Of a DNA stretch of 64,000 bases, positions 8,177 through 16,589 are shown in pieces. The notes under the pieces are model-generated. The model saw only the letters and a program-made list of their open reading frames with translations, had not been told where the DNA came from and did no database searches. How positions within the stretch are numbered: the stretch's first letter is position 1; every line of letters starts with the position of its first letter. The translations under genes were made by a program, and so were the position numbers. The stretch is from an uncultured Paracoccaceae bacterium. GTDB taxonomy: Bacteria > Pseudomonadota > Alphaproteobacteria > Rhodobacterales > Rhodobacteraceae. Location: positions 1 through 64,000 of the forward strand of contig CANNFA010000009.1 in assembly GCA_947503765.1 (NCBI GenBank), written 5' to 3'.

Positions 8177-9478
8177 CTACTGTTCGGGCCGCCTTTGTAC
8201 CCGGAACACCAGCGCGGCCAGCCCCGCGAGCGCGGCGGCCGAACAACTCAGCACCGCGCCGAGCGTCGCCGCGTCGCGCAGCGGCCCCGGCTCGAATGCG
8301 GCGGCGGCGATGAACAGCGGCAGCGTGAAGCCGGTCGCGGCGACCGCCCCGGCCACCGGCAGATCGGCGCCGCGCATTCCCTCGGGCAGGCCCAGCCGCA
8401 AACCGCGCGCCGCGATCCAGCCCAGCAGCGCGATCCCCGCGGGCTTGCCCGCCAGCAGTGCTGCCAGCACCAGCCAGGTGACCGTATCCACCGCGCCCAG
8501 CGACACGCCCGCATTGGCCAGCCCGAAAAAGAACAGCACCAGCTCGACCGGGCGTTTCAGCAGGTTCTGGATGTGGTTCAGCAGGTCGGTCAGGAACTGC
8601 TCGGCCTCGCTGAAGATGCCGAAGGCCCGGTCCGCATGCGGGACCGCCGGGATCACCGGCAGCAGGCCCAGCGCCGGGTGCAGCCCGGCCTGCACGAACC
8701 CGTACCAGGATGCGGCACCCGCGATCAGGTAGGGCCAGAACGACAGCCGCTCGCGCGCAAAGGTCGAGGCGGGCCGCAGCTGGTTGCCGCGGTCCAGCCG
8801 CCTTGGCAGCCAGTTGAACAGGGCCCAGGCCGTGCCCGACGCCGCCACCGGCAGCAGCAGCCATTCCGGCGACAGGTAGTCGGGCGGGTAGAACAGCGCC
8901 AGGATCGCCAGCCCCGCCGCGTCGTCGGCGATCGCCAGCAACAGCACGAAACGCACCGCCGGGTGCCCGGCGCCGAACACCATCCGACCGACCAGGTAGC
9001 TGAACGCGATGTCGGTCGCGGCCGGGATCGCCCAGCCGCGCGCCACCGCGTCATAGACATCCGAGCCCAGCAGCGCGGCCAGCCCCAGATAGACGCAGAC
9101 CGGCCCGGCAATGCCCCCCGCCGTGGCGAATAGCGGCGTTGCCGCCTTGCGTCCGCGCAGCGCGCCGTTCCGCAGGATCACCGCCTCCCAGACCTCCTTG
9201 GCGGCGAAGGCGAAGAAGAACGCCATGGCCAGGTCGTTGACCAGAAAATGCGGCGTCAGCACAAAGCGCACATCGCCGATGTCCTCGATCCCGAACGCGC
9301 CGCCATGGCTTTGCACCCAGGCCCATGCGTCGGTGCCCACACGGTCGTTGAACCACAGCGGCGACTGGGTCATCCGCAGGTAGGAGCCGGGGTCGAGATT
9401 GGCCCAGACCAGCGCGATCAGCGCGCCCAGCACCAGCAGGATCGAATAGGTGGTGACATAGTTCCAGACCCGGTACAT
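8177..9478 (-). CDS. nhaA: Na+/H+ antiporter NhaA
   Basis: A 433-residue polytopic inner-membrane protein that exchanges sodium for protons in pH and salt homeostasis. The family signature around the transport site is present: AIPAATDIAFS and the two adjacent aspartates in LLAIADDAAGLAI. At least ten further membrane segments follow, including the LVLFFFGLANAGV and GKPAGIALLGW helices. The ATG at 9478 was chosen. A TTG four codons upstream (9490) is possible and follows an AGAGGCA sequence. The gene stands alone, with about 220 bases of apparently empty DNA on either side. Confidence 0.95.
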   Translation of the reverse strand: MYRVWNYVTTYSILLVLGALIALVWANLDPGSYLRMTQSPLWFNDRVGTDAWAWVQSHGGAFGIEDIGDVRFVLTPHFLVNDLAMAFFFAFAAKEVWEAVILRNGALRGRKAATPLFATAGGIAGPVCVYLGLAALLGSDVYDAVARGWAIPAATDIAFSYLVGRMVFGAGHPAVRFVLLLAIADDAAGLAILALFYPPDYLSPEWLLLPVAASGTAWALFNWLPRRLDRGNQLRPASTFARERLSFWPYLIAGAASWYGFVQAGLHPALGLLPVIPAVPHADRAFGIFSEAEQFLTDLLNHIQNLLKRPVELVLFFFGLANAGVSLGAVDTVTWLVLAALLAGKPAGIALLGWIAARGLRLGLPEGMRGADLPVAGAVAATGFTLPLFIAAAAFEPGPLRDAATLGAVLSCSAAALAGLAALVFRVQRRPEQ

Positions 9479-9713
9479 CGCCTGCCCCAATTGCCTCTGC
9501 CGGCGGCATAGATCATCGGGTGCCGGCGGGCAATGCGGCGCGGGCAGGGGGTGTGTCCCCGCGGCCGCGCCCCGTCTTGCGTGGTCCAGGCCCGGCGTTC
9601 AGAACGTGTCCCGCTCGCCATGAGCCGCCACATCCGAATGCCCGTTCGCGGCAGGATCGGCACAGCAAATGGCTCCGGGCCGCCGCGCCGAATTCCGTTC
9701 GGCGGGACATGCT

Positions 9714-10769
9714 TCAGGCCAGCGCGCCCCAGGCGAGCCCGGCCAGCACCGCGCCGGTGGTCGCGATCCCCAGATAGGCGGCGAAGACGCGCGGCTTGAC
9801 CAGCGCCCAGACCGCCACCGCCGCCGGAATGGAGCTGACCCCGCCGGCGATCATGAACGACATCGCGGCGCCGTTCGACATGCCCTGGTCCAGCAGCGCA
9901 TCGACCAGCGGAACGGCGGCATAGCCGTTCAGATAGGCCGGCGCCCCGACCAGCGCGCCCAGCACGACCGGCCACAGCCCCTGTCCGCCCAGCACGCCCG
10001 CCACCATGCCGGCCGGCACGTAGTGCAGCATCAGCGCCTCGATCATGTAGGCCAGCAGCAGCCACTTGCCGAGAAACAGCGCGTTTTCCAGCGCCGTGTC
10101 GCGGAAGGTCGCGCGCCGCTCCGCCGTCTTCCAGAACTTCCACTCGGGGCGCTCCGACAGCGGATCGGCCGGGTCCGCCGCGCCGCAGCCCGAGGGCGCA
10201 CAGCAACTCTTGCGCGGTGCGACCCTCAGCGGGTCGGCAAAGACGGCGCTTTGCGCCAGCGCCTTGACCAGAAGCCCGCCGCCCAGCCCGATGCCGATCG
10301 CCGCCAGGGTCTTGCCGATGGCGAAATCCCAGCCCAGCGTGCCCGAGGTGATCAGGAACATTGCCGGGTCCATCAGCGGGCTGGCCAGCCAGAACGCCAT
10401 CACCGCTGACAGCGGCGCGCCCATCGCCAGCATCGCGGCGATGAAGGGAATTACCTCGCACGAGCAGAACGGCGCCAGCCCTCCCAGCGCGGCGGCAAGG
10501 ACGATCATCCGCGTCTCGCGCCCCTCGAAGGCGCGGGCCAGAAGCGTCTCGGCCCCTGTCGCCTTCATGTAGGCGACGGCCAGCACGGCAAAGACGATGA
10601 ACATGCCGGTATGCGCAATGGCGCCGGCGGCAAAGCGGATCGTCGGCCAGGCTTGCGCCGGGTCCAGCACCGCCAGCACCAGCGGGATCAGCACGATGAC
10701 GAGCCACGCCTTGTCGATGCGCCGCCGCAGGCCCGGCAGGGTCGGCTGGCGTTGGGACAGATCAGCCAT
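9714..10769 (-). CDS. ArsP-like permease (DUF318/UPF0718 family) with cysteine-rich loop
   Basis: A 351-residue membrane permease. The family includes the organoarsenical exporter ArsP and related metal- or thiol-linked permeases. The hallmark is LAPFCSCEVIPF (C102 and C104) in a membrane helix, repeated in structure in the second half. A central cytoplasmic loop contains CCAPSGC (C189, C190, C195), a plausible soft-metal or metalloid site. The start codon overlaps the stop of the arsR-type gene by 8 bp, so both are translated from one message. The substrate cannot be fixed from sequence. Organoarsenicals are the best guess because of the regulator and the cysteines. Confidence 0.85.
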   Translation of the reverse strand: MADLSQRQPTLPGLRRRIDKAWLVIVLIPLVLAVLDPAQAWPTIRFAAGAIAHTGMFIVFAVLAVAYMKATGAETLLARAFEGRETRMIVLAAALGGLAPFCSCEVIPFIAAMLAMGAPLSAVMAFWLASPLMDPAMFLITSGTLGWDFAIGKTLAAIGIGLGGGLLVKALAQSAVFADPLRVAPRKSCCAPSGCGAADPADPLSERPEWKFWKTAERRATFRDTALENALFLGKWLLLAYMIEALMLHYVPAGMVAGVLGGQGLWPVVLGALVGAPAYLNGYAAVPLVDALLDQGMSNGAAMSFMIAGGVSSIPAAVAVWALVKPRVFAAYLGIATTGAVLAGLAWGALA

Positions 10770-11127
10770 TGGCGTCGGTCTCCGTTCCGGGGTTGTCGTC
10801 CAGGTGGTCGTGATCGCAGTCGGCGCAGCATTCCGATAGCAGGAAGTCGGACAGGGCCTGCAACTGCGCGTGCGCCGGCGCGGCGCAGATGATCGACCGT
10901 CCACGGCGGGTCTGCCGAACCAGCCCGGCCTGCGCCAGGATCTTCATGTGATGGCTCAGGGTCGAGCCGGTGACGCCGGCGCGCTGGCCCAGCTCTCCGA
11001 TGGACAGGCCGTTCGGCCCGGCCCGTACAAGCGTGTTCAGAACCCCCAGCCTCTGCTCGGATCCGAGCGCGGCAAAGGTCGATGCGGCCTCCACGGCCGT
11101 CAGATGCGAATCGCGGTGCTGTTTCAT
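10762..11127 (-). CDS. ArsR/SmtB-family metal-responsive repressor
   Basis: A 121-residue winged-helix repressor. The helix-turn-helix is LSIGELGQRAGVTGSTLSHHMKILAQAGLV (41-70), followed by a wing with RQTRRGRS. The classical ELCVC metal motif of ArsR is absent. Instead the C-terminal tail carries C100, C101, C104, H106 and H108, which may form the inducer-binding site. The gene is immediately downstream of a 9-bp inverted repeat that ends one base before its ATG, so it very likely represses itself and the overlapping permease gene. No ribosome-binding site precedes the ATG, and a leaderless message is likely. Confidence 0.92.
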   Translation of the reverse strand: MKQHRDSHLTAVEAASTFAALGSEQRLGVLNTLVRAGPNGLSIGELGQRAGVTGSTLSHHMKILAQAGLVRQTRRGRSIICAAPAHAQLQALSDFLLSECCADCDHDHLDDNPGTETDANG

Positions 11128-11163
11128 GTTTCGATATTTCTAGTATTATCGAAACGACGTCAA
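11128..11163 (-). promoter_or_regulatory. ArsR-type operator and promoter of the arsR-permease operon
   Basis: A perfect inverted repeat, GTTTCGATA (11128-11136) and TATCGAAAC (11147-11155), with a 10-base spacer, directly abuts the arsR start codon. On the minus strand a TTGACG box (11158-11163) lies about 15-17 bases before a weak TAGAAATA -10 region inside the operator. Transcription would then begin at or very near the ATG. Confidence 0.7.
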
Positions 11164-11407
11164 GAACGCTCTGGCGGCCCGCGCGGGGGACCGGGCCGGG
11201 CCAGGGCACTTGGAGGGGCAAGCGGTGAGGGGAGTTATCCCTGCGCGCGGTCCCTCGAAGCCTCTTGCTTGTCTTGGAAAAACGGGCGACCAGGTGGGGG
11301 CGGCGCGTTTTCCCCCTGCCTTTCCGGGACAATGGCTCGGCAGCAGACAGGCCGCGCCGAGACCGCCCGCCATTGCCAACCCGTCCGCCGCGCCCCACCT
11401 TTGCGCC

Positions 11408-12010
11408 ATGCCCGATCCGCTGGACAGCCTTGCCGCGCGCATCTCCGCCTGCCGCCTCTGCGCCGCCGAGTTCGCCGCCACCGCTACCGGCCATGCCCCG
11501 CGCCCGGTGGCCTGGTTCGCGCCCGGCGCGCGGATCCTGGTGGCCGGGCAAGCGCCGGGCGCGCGGGTCCACCGTTCGGGCGTGCCGTTCGACGATCCGT
11601 CCGGCGACCGCCTGCGGGCGTGGATGGGCCTCGACCGCGCGGCCTTCTACGACCGGACGCGGCTGGCGATCGTGCCGATGGCGTTCTGCTTTCCCGGCTA
11701 CGACGCGCGCGGCGCCGATCTGCCGCCGCCGAAGATCTGCGCCGCCACCTGGCGCGCACCGGTGATGGCGGCGCTGCCCGGCATCCGCCTGACGCTGCTG
11801 ATCGGCGGGCACGCGCAGAAATGGCACCTTGGCGCGGCCGCCAAAGGCGGTGTCACCCGCACCGTCGCCGGCTGGCGCGACCATGCGCCCGGCGTCTTTC
11901 CCTTGCCCCACCCGTCCTGGCGCAATACGGCGTGGCTGAAGAAGAACCCGTGGTTCGAGGCAGAGCTGCTGCCGGCGCTGCGGTCCCGTGTCGCCGAGGT
12001 GCTGCAATGA
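11408..12010 (+). CDS. Uracil-DNA glycosylase superfamily protein
   Basis: A 200-residue protein of the UDG superfamily, which excises damaged or wrong bases from DNA. The active-site loop appears as ILVAGQAPGARVHRSGVPF (GQAPG at 47-51), and the DNA-binding HPS motif as LPHPSWRN (H168). One CxxC pair (C15, C18) is present near the start, as in family 4 iron-sulfur UDGs, but I do not see the other two cysteines of that cluster. It is therefore probably a related branch without a cluster. The ATG at 11408 begins the conserved part. Upstream in-frame codons look non-coding. Its stop overlaps the next start by 4 bp (ATGA). Confidence 0.8.
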   Translation: MPDPLDSLAARISACRLCAAEFAATATGHAPRPVAWFAPGARILVAGQAPGARVHRSGVPFDDPSGDRLRAWMGLDRAAFYDRTRLAIVPMAFCFPGYDARGADLPPPKICAATWRAPVMAALPGIRLTLLIGGHAQKWHLGAAAKGGVTRTVAGWRDHAPGVFPLPHPSWRNTAWLKKNPWFEAELLPALRSRVAEVLQ

Positions 12011-12804
12011 TCGAAACCCCGCTGGACCGTGCCCATGCCGCGATGCAGGCAGCCCCCGAGGATGCCGCCGCGCGGCTTCGGTTCTATGACCGGCTTGCCG
12101 ATGCCGAACTGATGCTGCTGCTGGCGCGCGACCCCGAGGGCGACGCGATCGAGCCCGAGCTGTTCGAGATCGAGGGCGGCCGCGTCGCGCTAGTCTTCGA
12201 CACCGAGGCGCGGCTGTCGGGCTTCATCGGCCGGCCGGCGCCATATGCCGCCGTGTCCGGCCGCGCGCTGGCCGGGATGCTGGCGGGGCAGGGGATCGGG
12301 CTGGGCCTGAACCTCGATGCCGCGCCGTCCGCGATCCTGCTGCCGGCCGGGGCGGTCGACTGGCTGGCCGGAATGCTGGACCGGCGCCCTGCCGAAATCG
12401 GCGCGACGCCCGAGGATATCGGCCGCCCGGACGGCGTGCCCGACGCCCTGCTGGAGGCGCTGGACCAGAAGCTGGCGGCCGCTGCCGGGCTGGCGCCCTA
12501 TGCCTATCTTGCGGGAGTGCGCTATCGCGGCGGTGCGTCCGGGCACCTGCTGGCCTTCGTCGATGCGCGCCCCGGGGCCGAGGACGCGCTGGCCCGCGCC
12601 GTGGGCGAGGCGCTGGCGTTTTCCGGGCTTGAGGCCGGCTCGCTCGATGTGGGGTTCTTCGGCGCGTCGGACCCGGTGGCGGCGACACTTGCGCGGCGCG
12701 GGCTGCGGATCGATCTGCCCGAGCCCGAGCGCGCGCAGATCCTCGGCGCCGAAGGGCCTTCCGCGCCGGGGATGGACCCGGACCGGCCGCCGCGGCTGCG
12801 CTAG
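12007..12804 (+). CDS. SseB-family protein
   Basis: A 265-residue soluble protein. The N-terminal part (FYDRLADAELMLLLARDPEG followed by VALVFDTEARLSGFIG and LLPAGAVDWL) matches the SseB N-terminal domain. The C-terminal part (AYLAGVRYRGGASGHLLAFVDA) resembles the SseB C-terminal domain. The family is widespread but its role is not well defined; SseB was named for serine-sensitivity phenotypes. It is translationally coupled to the UDG-like gene by an ATGA overlap. Its TAG stop is the first part of a family A palindromic repeat. Confidence 0.8.
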   Translation: MIETPLDRAHAAMQAAPEDAAARLRFYDRLADAELMLLLARDPEGDAIEPELFEIEGGRVALVFDTEARLSGFIGRPAPYAAVSGRALAGMLAGQGIGLGLNLDAAPSAILLPAGAVDWLAGMLDRRPAEIGATPEDIGRPDGVPDALLEALDQKLAAAAGLAPYAYLAGVRYRGGASGHLLAFVDARPGAEDALARAVGEALAFSGLEAGSLDVGFFGASDPVAATLARRGLRIDLPEPERAQILGAEGPSAPGMDPDRPPRLR

Positions 12805-12854
12805 AGCATGTAGCGTTCAAACGAATGTGCGAATCCGAAAGACCGCGACACGCT
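12805..12854. repeat. Family A palindromic repeat, copy 2
   Basis: Arms AGCATGTAGCG (12805-12815) and CGCGACACGCT (12844-12854). The left arm begins on the base after the TAG stop of the SseB-like gene. It lies between two convergent genes and could serve as a bidirectional terminator, though no T-run follows. Confidence 0.7.
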
Positions 12855-12901
12855 ATAGGCGGCGCGGCCCGGCGATAAGCGGGGCGCGCCGCACCCTGCG
12901 C

Positions 12902-13843
12902 TCATGCCGCCTTGGCGGTGCGCGCCCTTAGATGGCGCCAGAGGCGCCCGTCGATCGCCGCCAGGCCCGTCCCGATCAGCGCCATGCCGGCAATGTGCCG
13001 CGGCAGCAGGACTTCGCCCAGGATTGCCGTGCCCAGCAGGATGGCGCTGACCGGGATCAGGAAGGTGACCAGCAGCAGGTTGGTGGCCCCCGCCGTCGCC
13101 AGCAGCCGGAAATACAGCACATAGGCGAAAGCGGTCGAGATCGCGGCAACCCCGATCAGCGCGCCGATCGCCGGCAGTCCGGGCGCGGGCAGCGTCCAGG
13201 GCCGGTCGACCAGCAGCATCAGCGGCAGAAGCAGCAGGCTCGACGCGATCACCTGCCCGGTGGCGGTCATCATGGGCGTGACGCCCATCGCGCGGAACCG
13301 GCGCCCGAACACACCGGCAAAGGCATAGGACAATGCGCCCGCAAGGCACATCGCCTGCGCCGCGACATGCGTTCCCAGGCTTTGCAGCGCCGCGGATCCG
13401 ACCATCACCGCAACCCCCAGAAAGCCGATCAGCACGCCGGCAAGCCTGGCACGGGTCATCCGCTCGTCGCGGGTCAGCAGATGGGCGGCGATCACGGTGA
13501 AAAGCGGCGTGGCCGCATTGAGGATCGAGGCCGCGCCCGACGCGATATGCTGCTGCCCCCACACGATCAGCGAAAACGGGATCGCGTTGTTCAGCAGCCC
13601 CATGCAAAGGAACGCAACCCAGACCGCGCCGGAGCGCACGATCCGTTCGCCGCGCAGGCGCAGCACGACAAGCAGGATGAGCGCGGCCAGCGCCACCCGG
13701 CAGAAGACCACGGTGAGCACCGGCACCGCGCGCACCGCGATCTCGTTGAAAAAGAACGACCCGCCCCAGACGGCGGAAAGGGCGATCAGCATGCCCCATT
13801 CGGCGGGCGTCATCGGGCGGTTTCCGGGGGCAGGATATGGCAT
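12902..13843 (-). CDS. EamA-family (DMT superfamily) transporter
   Basis: A 313-residue inner-membrane protein with about ten helices in two EamA repeats. The first begins WGMLIALSAVWGGSFFFNEIAV and the second ALSYAFAGVFGRRF. The family exports amino acids, purines or other small metabolites, and no substrate is evident here. The start is the ATG at 13843, giving MPYPAPGNRPMTPAEW. A second ATG (MTPAEW) ten codons on is possible. The gene is divergent from the secreted GYF protein, with 247 bases of shared upstream DNA. Confidence 0.88.
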   Translation of the reverse strand: MPYPAPGNRPMTPAEWGMLIALSAVWGGSFFFNEIAVRAVPVLTVVFCRVALAALILLVVLRLRGERIVRSGAVWVAFLCMGLLNNAIPFSLIVWGQQHIASGAASILNAATPLFTVIAAHLLTRDERMTRARLAGVLIGFLGVAVMVGSAALQSLGTHVAAQAMCLAGALSYAFAGVFGRRFRAMGVTPMMTATGQVIASSLLLLPLMLLVDRPWTLPAPGLPAIGALIGVAAISTAFAYVLYFRLLATAGATNLLLVTFLIPVSAILLGTAILGEVLLPRHIAGMALIGTGLAAIDGRLWRHLRARTAKAA

Positions 13844-14090
13844 CGTGTCTGCTCCTGTGCTCGGGTCATGGCCTGTCGGTCCGGCCGGCATGGCATGACG
13901 GGCGGCCGCCGCGCGATCCGTTTCATGCGGGTTGTGCAACGCGCAGCCACGCGGCCGCCGCCCCTTGCATGAAGCGCGCACGCGCAAAGGGCCGGCCCCC
14001 TTCGCGGCGATGCACTTTCTGTCTTGGTCGAATTGCCGAATTGCGGCTAGGCTTTGCCTTGTCGTCCTTCACAGAGGGGAGTTGTGGACA

Positions 14091-14984
14091 ATGACCTATC
14101 ATCGGGCCGGTTTTCCGGCTTTGCTGACCGCCCTGGCGCTTGTGCTCGGCGGGCCGGCCTATGCGCAGGGATCCTTCGATCTGGACATTCCGGGCGCGCC
14201 AGAGACGGGTGCGGATGAAAGCGCCGGAACGGATACCGCCGCGGATACGGCGGCCGACACGGACCAGACGGACACGGCCGATACCGGGGCCGCCACGGAG
14301 GCACCCGAAGCGGACGCGCCCGCTGCAGGGGATACCGCCGCCGGGGACGAAGCCGCGCCACCACCTCCTCCGCCTCCGCCGCCCCCACCACCTCCGCCGC
14401 CGCCTCCGCCGCCACCCCCGCCCGACCTTGCGATCTACATCGCCGTGAACGGCGAGACATCCGGCCCCTTCACCCGTGCCGAGCTCGAGTCCAAGGTTCA
14501 GGCCGGGGAACTGAGCGGCAGCACGATGGTCTGGCAGGACGGCATGGCCGAATGGCAGAAGGCATCGACCGTCGAGGAGGTGCAGGAAATCCTTGCCGCC
14601 GCCGATCCGGGTCTCGACCCGGCGGCCTACATCGTGGGACGCTGGCAGACTTCCAACGTCAACGTCCCGATCCCCGGCGTGCCGGGCGGCGGAACGCTGA
14701 ACGGCACCACGACCTACGGCGCGGATGGAACCATGTCGATCAGTGGCACCATCGCCTGGAACCAGCCGGCGCCGATCACGGTGACGCTGTCCGGCCAGGG
14801 CAGCTATGCCGTCCAGCCGCTCGGTGACGACCGGTTCGTGATCAACCCGCAGATCGCGGTTCAGATGACGGTGCCGGGGATGGCGCCGGAGACGGAGTAT
14901 CTGACCGATCCGATCATCACCACGGTGATCGACGAGAACACCACCCGCGACGACGAAGGCGCCATCGCCCGTCGCGTGAAGTGA
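14091..14984 (+). CDS. Secreted protein with 22-proline run and GYF_2 domain
   Basis: A 297-residue exported protein of unknown role. Residues 1-25 are a signal peptide ending AYA. Next comes an acidic Asp/Thr/Ala/Glu-rich stretch (about 35-88), then 22 consecutive prolines (90-111). A GYF_2-type domain follows (about 115-165, with VNGETSGPFTRAELESKV and WQDGMAEWQKA). The C-terminal beta-rich region may be lipocalin-like (VGRWQTSNVNVPIPG, TTTYGADGTMSISG). GYF domains elsewhere bind proline-rich ligands, so self-binding is conceivable but is inference. The proline codons are mixed, arguing against recent repeat slippage. An AGAGGGGAG ribosome-binding site precedes the ATG. Confidence 0.82.
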   Translation: MTYHRAGFPALLTALALVLGGPAYAQGSFDLDIPGAPETGADESAGTDTAADTAADTDQTDTADTGAATEAPEADAPAAGDTAAGDEAAPPPPPPPPPPPPPPPPPPPPPPDLAIYIAVNGETSGPFTRAELESKVQAGELSGSTMVWQDGMAEWQKASTVEEVQEILAAADPGLDPAAYIVGRWQTSNVNVPIPGVPGGGTLNGTTTYGADGTMSISGTIAWNQPAPITVTLSGQGSYAVQPLGDDRFVINPQIAVQMTVPGMAPETEYLTDPIITTVIDENTTRDDEGAIARRVK

Positions 14985-15091
14985 TCCGAAGGGGCGCGCG
15001 GCCAGGCCGCGCGCCCCCGTTCGGCCCATCGCGCCCGCCCGGCACCGCGCCGCACGGGACCGGGACTTGCGACGAAGGCGAAAGGCGGCAA

Positions 15092-15604
15092 ATGCCGAAC
15101 GAGTCCGAGACGATCCGTTTCATTCTGCCCGATGACGGGGTGATCCCGAACAATCCGCGCCTGCCGGTGGTGATCCTGAAGGCCGCGCTCGATCCCGACC
15201 TGCCGCCGGCGCGCATCCACGAGGTGCAGCGCGCGAACGGCTGGACGGGCAACTGGATCTGGACGGTGTTCGACTATCACCACTGGCACCCCGACGCGCA
15301 TGAGGCGCTGTCGGTCGCGGCCGGCCATGCGGAGCTTTTGCTGGGCGGCCCCGAAGGCCGGCGCGTGCATGTGGCGGCGGGCGACACGCTGATCCTGCCG
15401 GCGGGGACGGGGCATTGCCGCGTCGCGTCCAGCGGGGATTTCGCGGTCTGCGGCTGCTATCCCGAGGGGCAGGAGGATTTCACTACCCACCGCGCCACGC
15501 CGGAGGCGCGCGAAGGCGGCTCCGAGGCGGTGGCGCGCGTGAACCTGCCGCGCGCCGATCCGGTCTACGGCGCGGACGGTCCCCTGATGCGCGAATGGCG
15601 CTGA
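15092..15604 (+). CDS. YjlB-like cupin protein
   Basis: A 170-residue soluble cupin resembling the B. subtilis YjlB family. It opens with the family pattern FILPDDGVIPNNPRLPVVI. The metal-binding cupin motifs appear as DYHHWHPDAHEALSVAAGHAELLLGG and GDTLILPAGTGHCRV. His and Glu ligands are therefore probable, but no reaction is established for the family. The ATG at 15092 is preceded by GAAAGGCGGCAA. It sits alone between two unrelated genes. Confidence 0.8.
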   Translation: MPNESETIRFILPDDGVIPNNPRLPVVILKAALDPDLPPARIHEVQRANGWTGNWIWTVFDYHHWHPDAHEALSVAAGHAELLLGGPEGRRVHVAAGDTLILPAGTGHCRVASSGDFAVCGCYPEGQEDFTTHRATPEAREGGSEAVARVNLPRADPVYGADGPLMREWR

Positions 15605-15622
15605 GCGCGCCCCGGCGCGGCG

Positions 15623-16441
15623 TCAGTCGCCGAGCTTGGCGTGCACTTCGTCAAGGTCGATCTCGTCCAGCGGCATCTTGTTGGACGGGTCGTAGAAGTC
15701 GTATTTGAAGATCTGGAAGTCGCGCTTGTAGATCTCGTAGACGAGGTGCATCGACAGGTCGTCGAAATACGCCTCGACCGGGTGGGCGCGTTTCGGCCCG
15801 TGGCCTTCGGATTCGTTGAATCGCGGGATCTTGGCCAGGTCGACGGGATGCGCCACCTCGACCGCGTCCAGCACCGATTGCATGCCGTCGTTGAAAGTCT
15901 CGGTGGCGAAGATGTGGTCGTAGCGCCCGCCATTGACGATGAAGGTCGAGATGTGGCCCGACATTGCCGACCAGTGGATGTCCGGCTCCATCGGGCGGCG
16001 CCAGCGGATCGTGTCGCGCGCGAACAGCAGGAACCGGCGGAACGACGCGATCTGGTCGAACTCCTGCTTGCCGTCGTCGCCGCCGACCTCGATCCCGTAT
16101 TTCTGCATGAGCAGCGGCACCAGGTTGCCGCGATAGCGCTTGCCGTTGCGCTGGATGCCGCAGATCTTGTCGAAGAACGACGACAGGATGCGCGTGTAGG
16201 GGTTGCGCACCACGGTGAAGCAGTAGGACTTGTGCGCCAGCACGTTCGCCTCGATCGCCTGCTGGCTGCCTTCCTGCGCCCATTTGTGCAGGCCGTCGGT
16301 GGAATCGTGGATGTCGCCGTCGAAGAACCGGCCGTGATCGGAATAGAACATGATCTGCCCGATCGTCGAGCAGGCGCATTTCGGCACGACGCGGTAGACC
16401 ATGCTTTCGCTCTCGGTCATCCAAGTGCCGGGAAAGCCCAT
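15623..16441 (-). CDS. PAPS-dependent sulfotransferase family protein
   Basis: A 272-residue enzyme of the carbohydrate sulfotransferase (Sulfotransfer_2-like) group, which moves sulfate from PAPS to a glycan. The 5'-phosphosulfate loop is PKCACST (20-26) and the 3'-phosphate site is RNPYTRILSS (79-88). An AGGAGG ribosome-binding site 7-8 bases before the ATG at 16441 decides the start over an upstream ATG. No signal peptide is seen, so it probably acts in the cytoplasm. It is divergent from a glycosyltransferase gene across 148 AT-richer bases, suggesting joint control and a shared sulfated product. Confidence 0.88.
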   Translation of the reverse strand: MGFPGTWMTESESMVYRVVPKCACSTIGQIMFYSDHGRFFDGDIHDSTDGLHKWAQEGSQQAIEANVLAHKSYCFTVVRNPYTRILSSFFDKICGIQRNGKRYRGNLVPLLMQKYGIEVGGDDGKQEFDQIASFRRFLLFARDTIRWRRPMEPDIHWSAMSGHISTFIVNGGRYDHIFATETFNDGMQSVLDAVEVAHPVDLAKIPRFNESEGHGPKRAHPVEAYFDDLSMHLVYEIYKRDFQIFKYDFYDPSNKMPLDEIDLDEVHAKLGD

Positions 16442-16589
16442 ATTTTCGCCTCCTGCTGCCGGCTCGTGCGCCATCGCGCCGCGCCTGGCCCTGTTGGACT
16501 GGTAAAGAGCAAAGAACGGGTGTTATTTCAATCCTTCTTCAAGATATGAATGCAAACAATTCGCGCAAAACAGGTATTTCGTTTCCAAA
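16442..16589. promoter_or_regulatory. Divergent promoter region between sulfotransferase and glycosyltransferase genes
   Basis: A 148-base spacer, clearly richer in A and T than its surroundings (CAAACAATTCGCGCAAAACA around 16552-16571). It must drive both genes. I could not assign convincing -35/-10 boxes. Confidence 0.4.
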
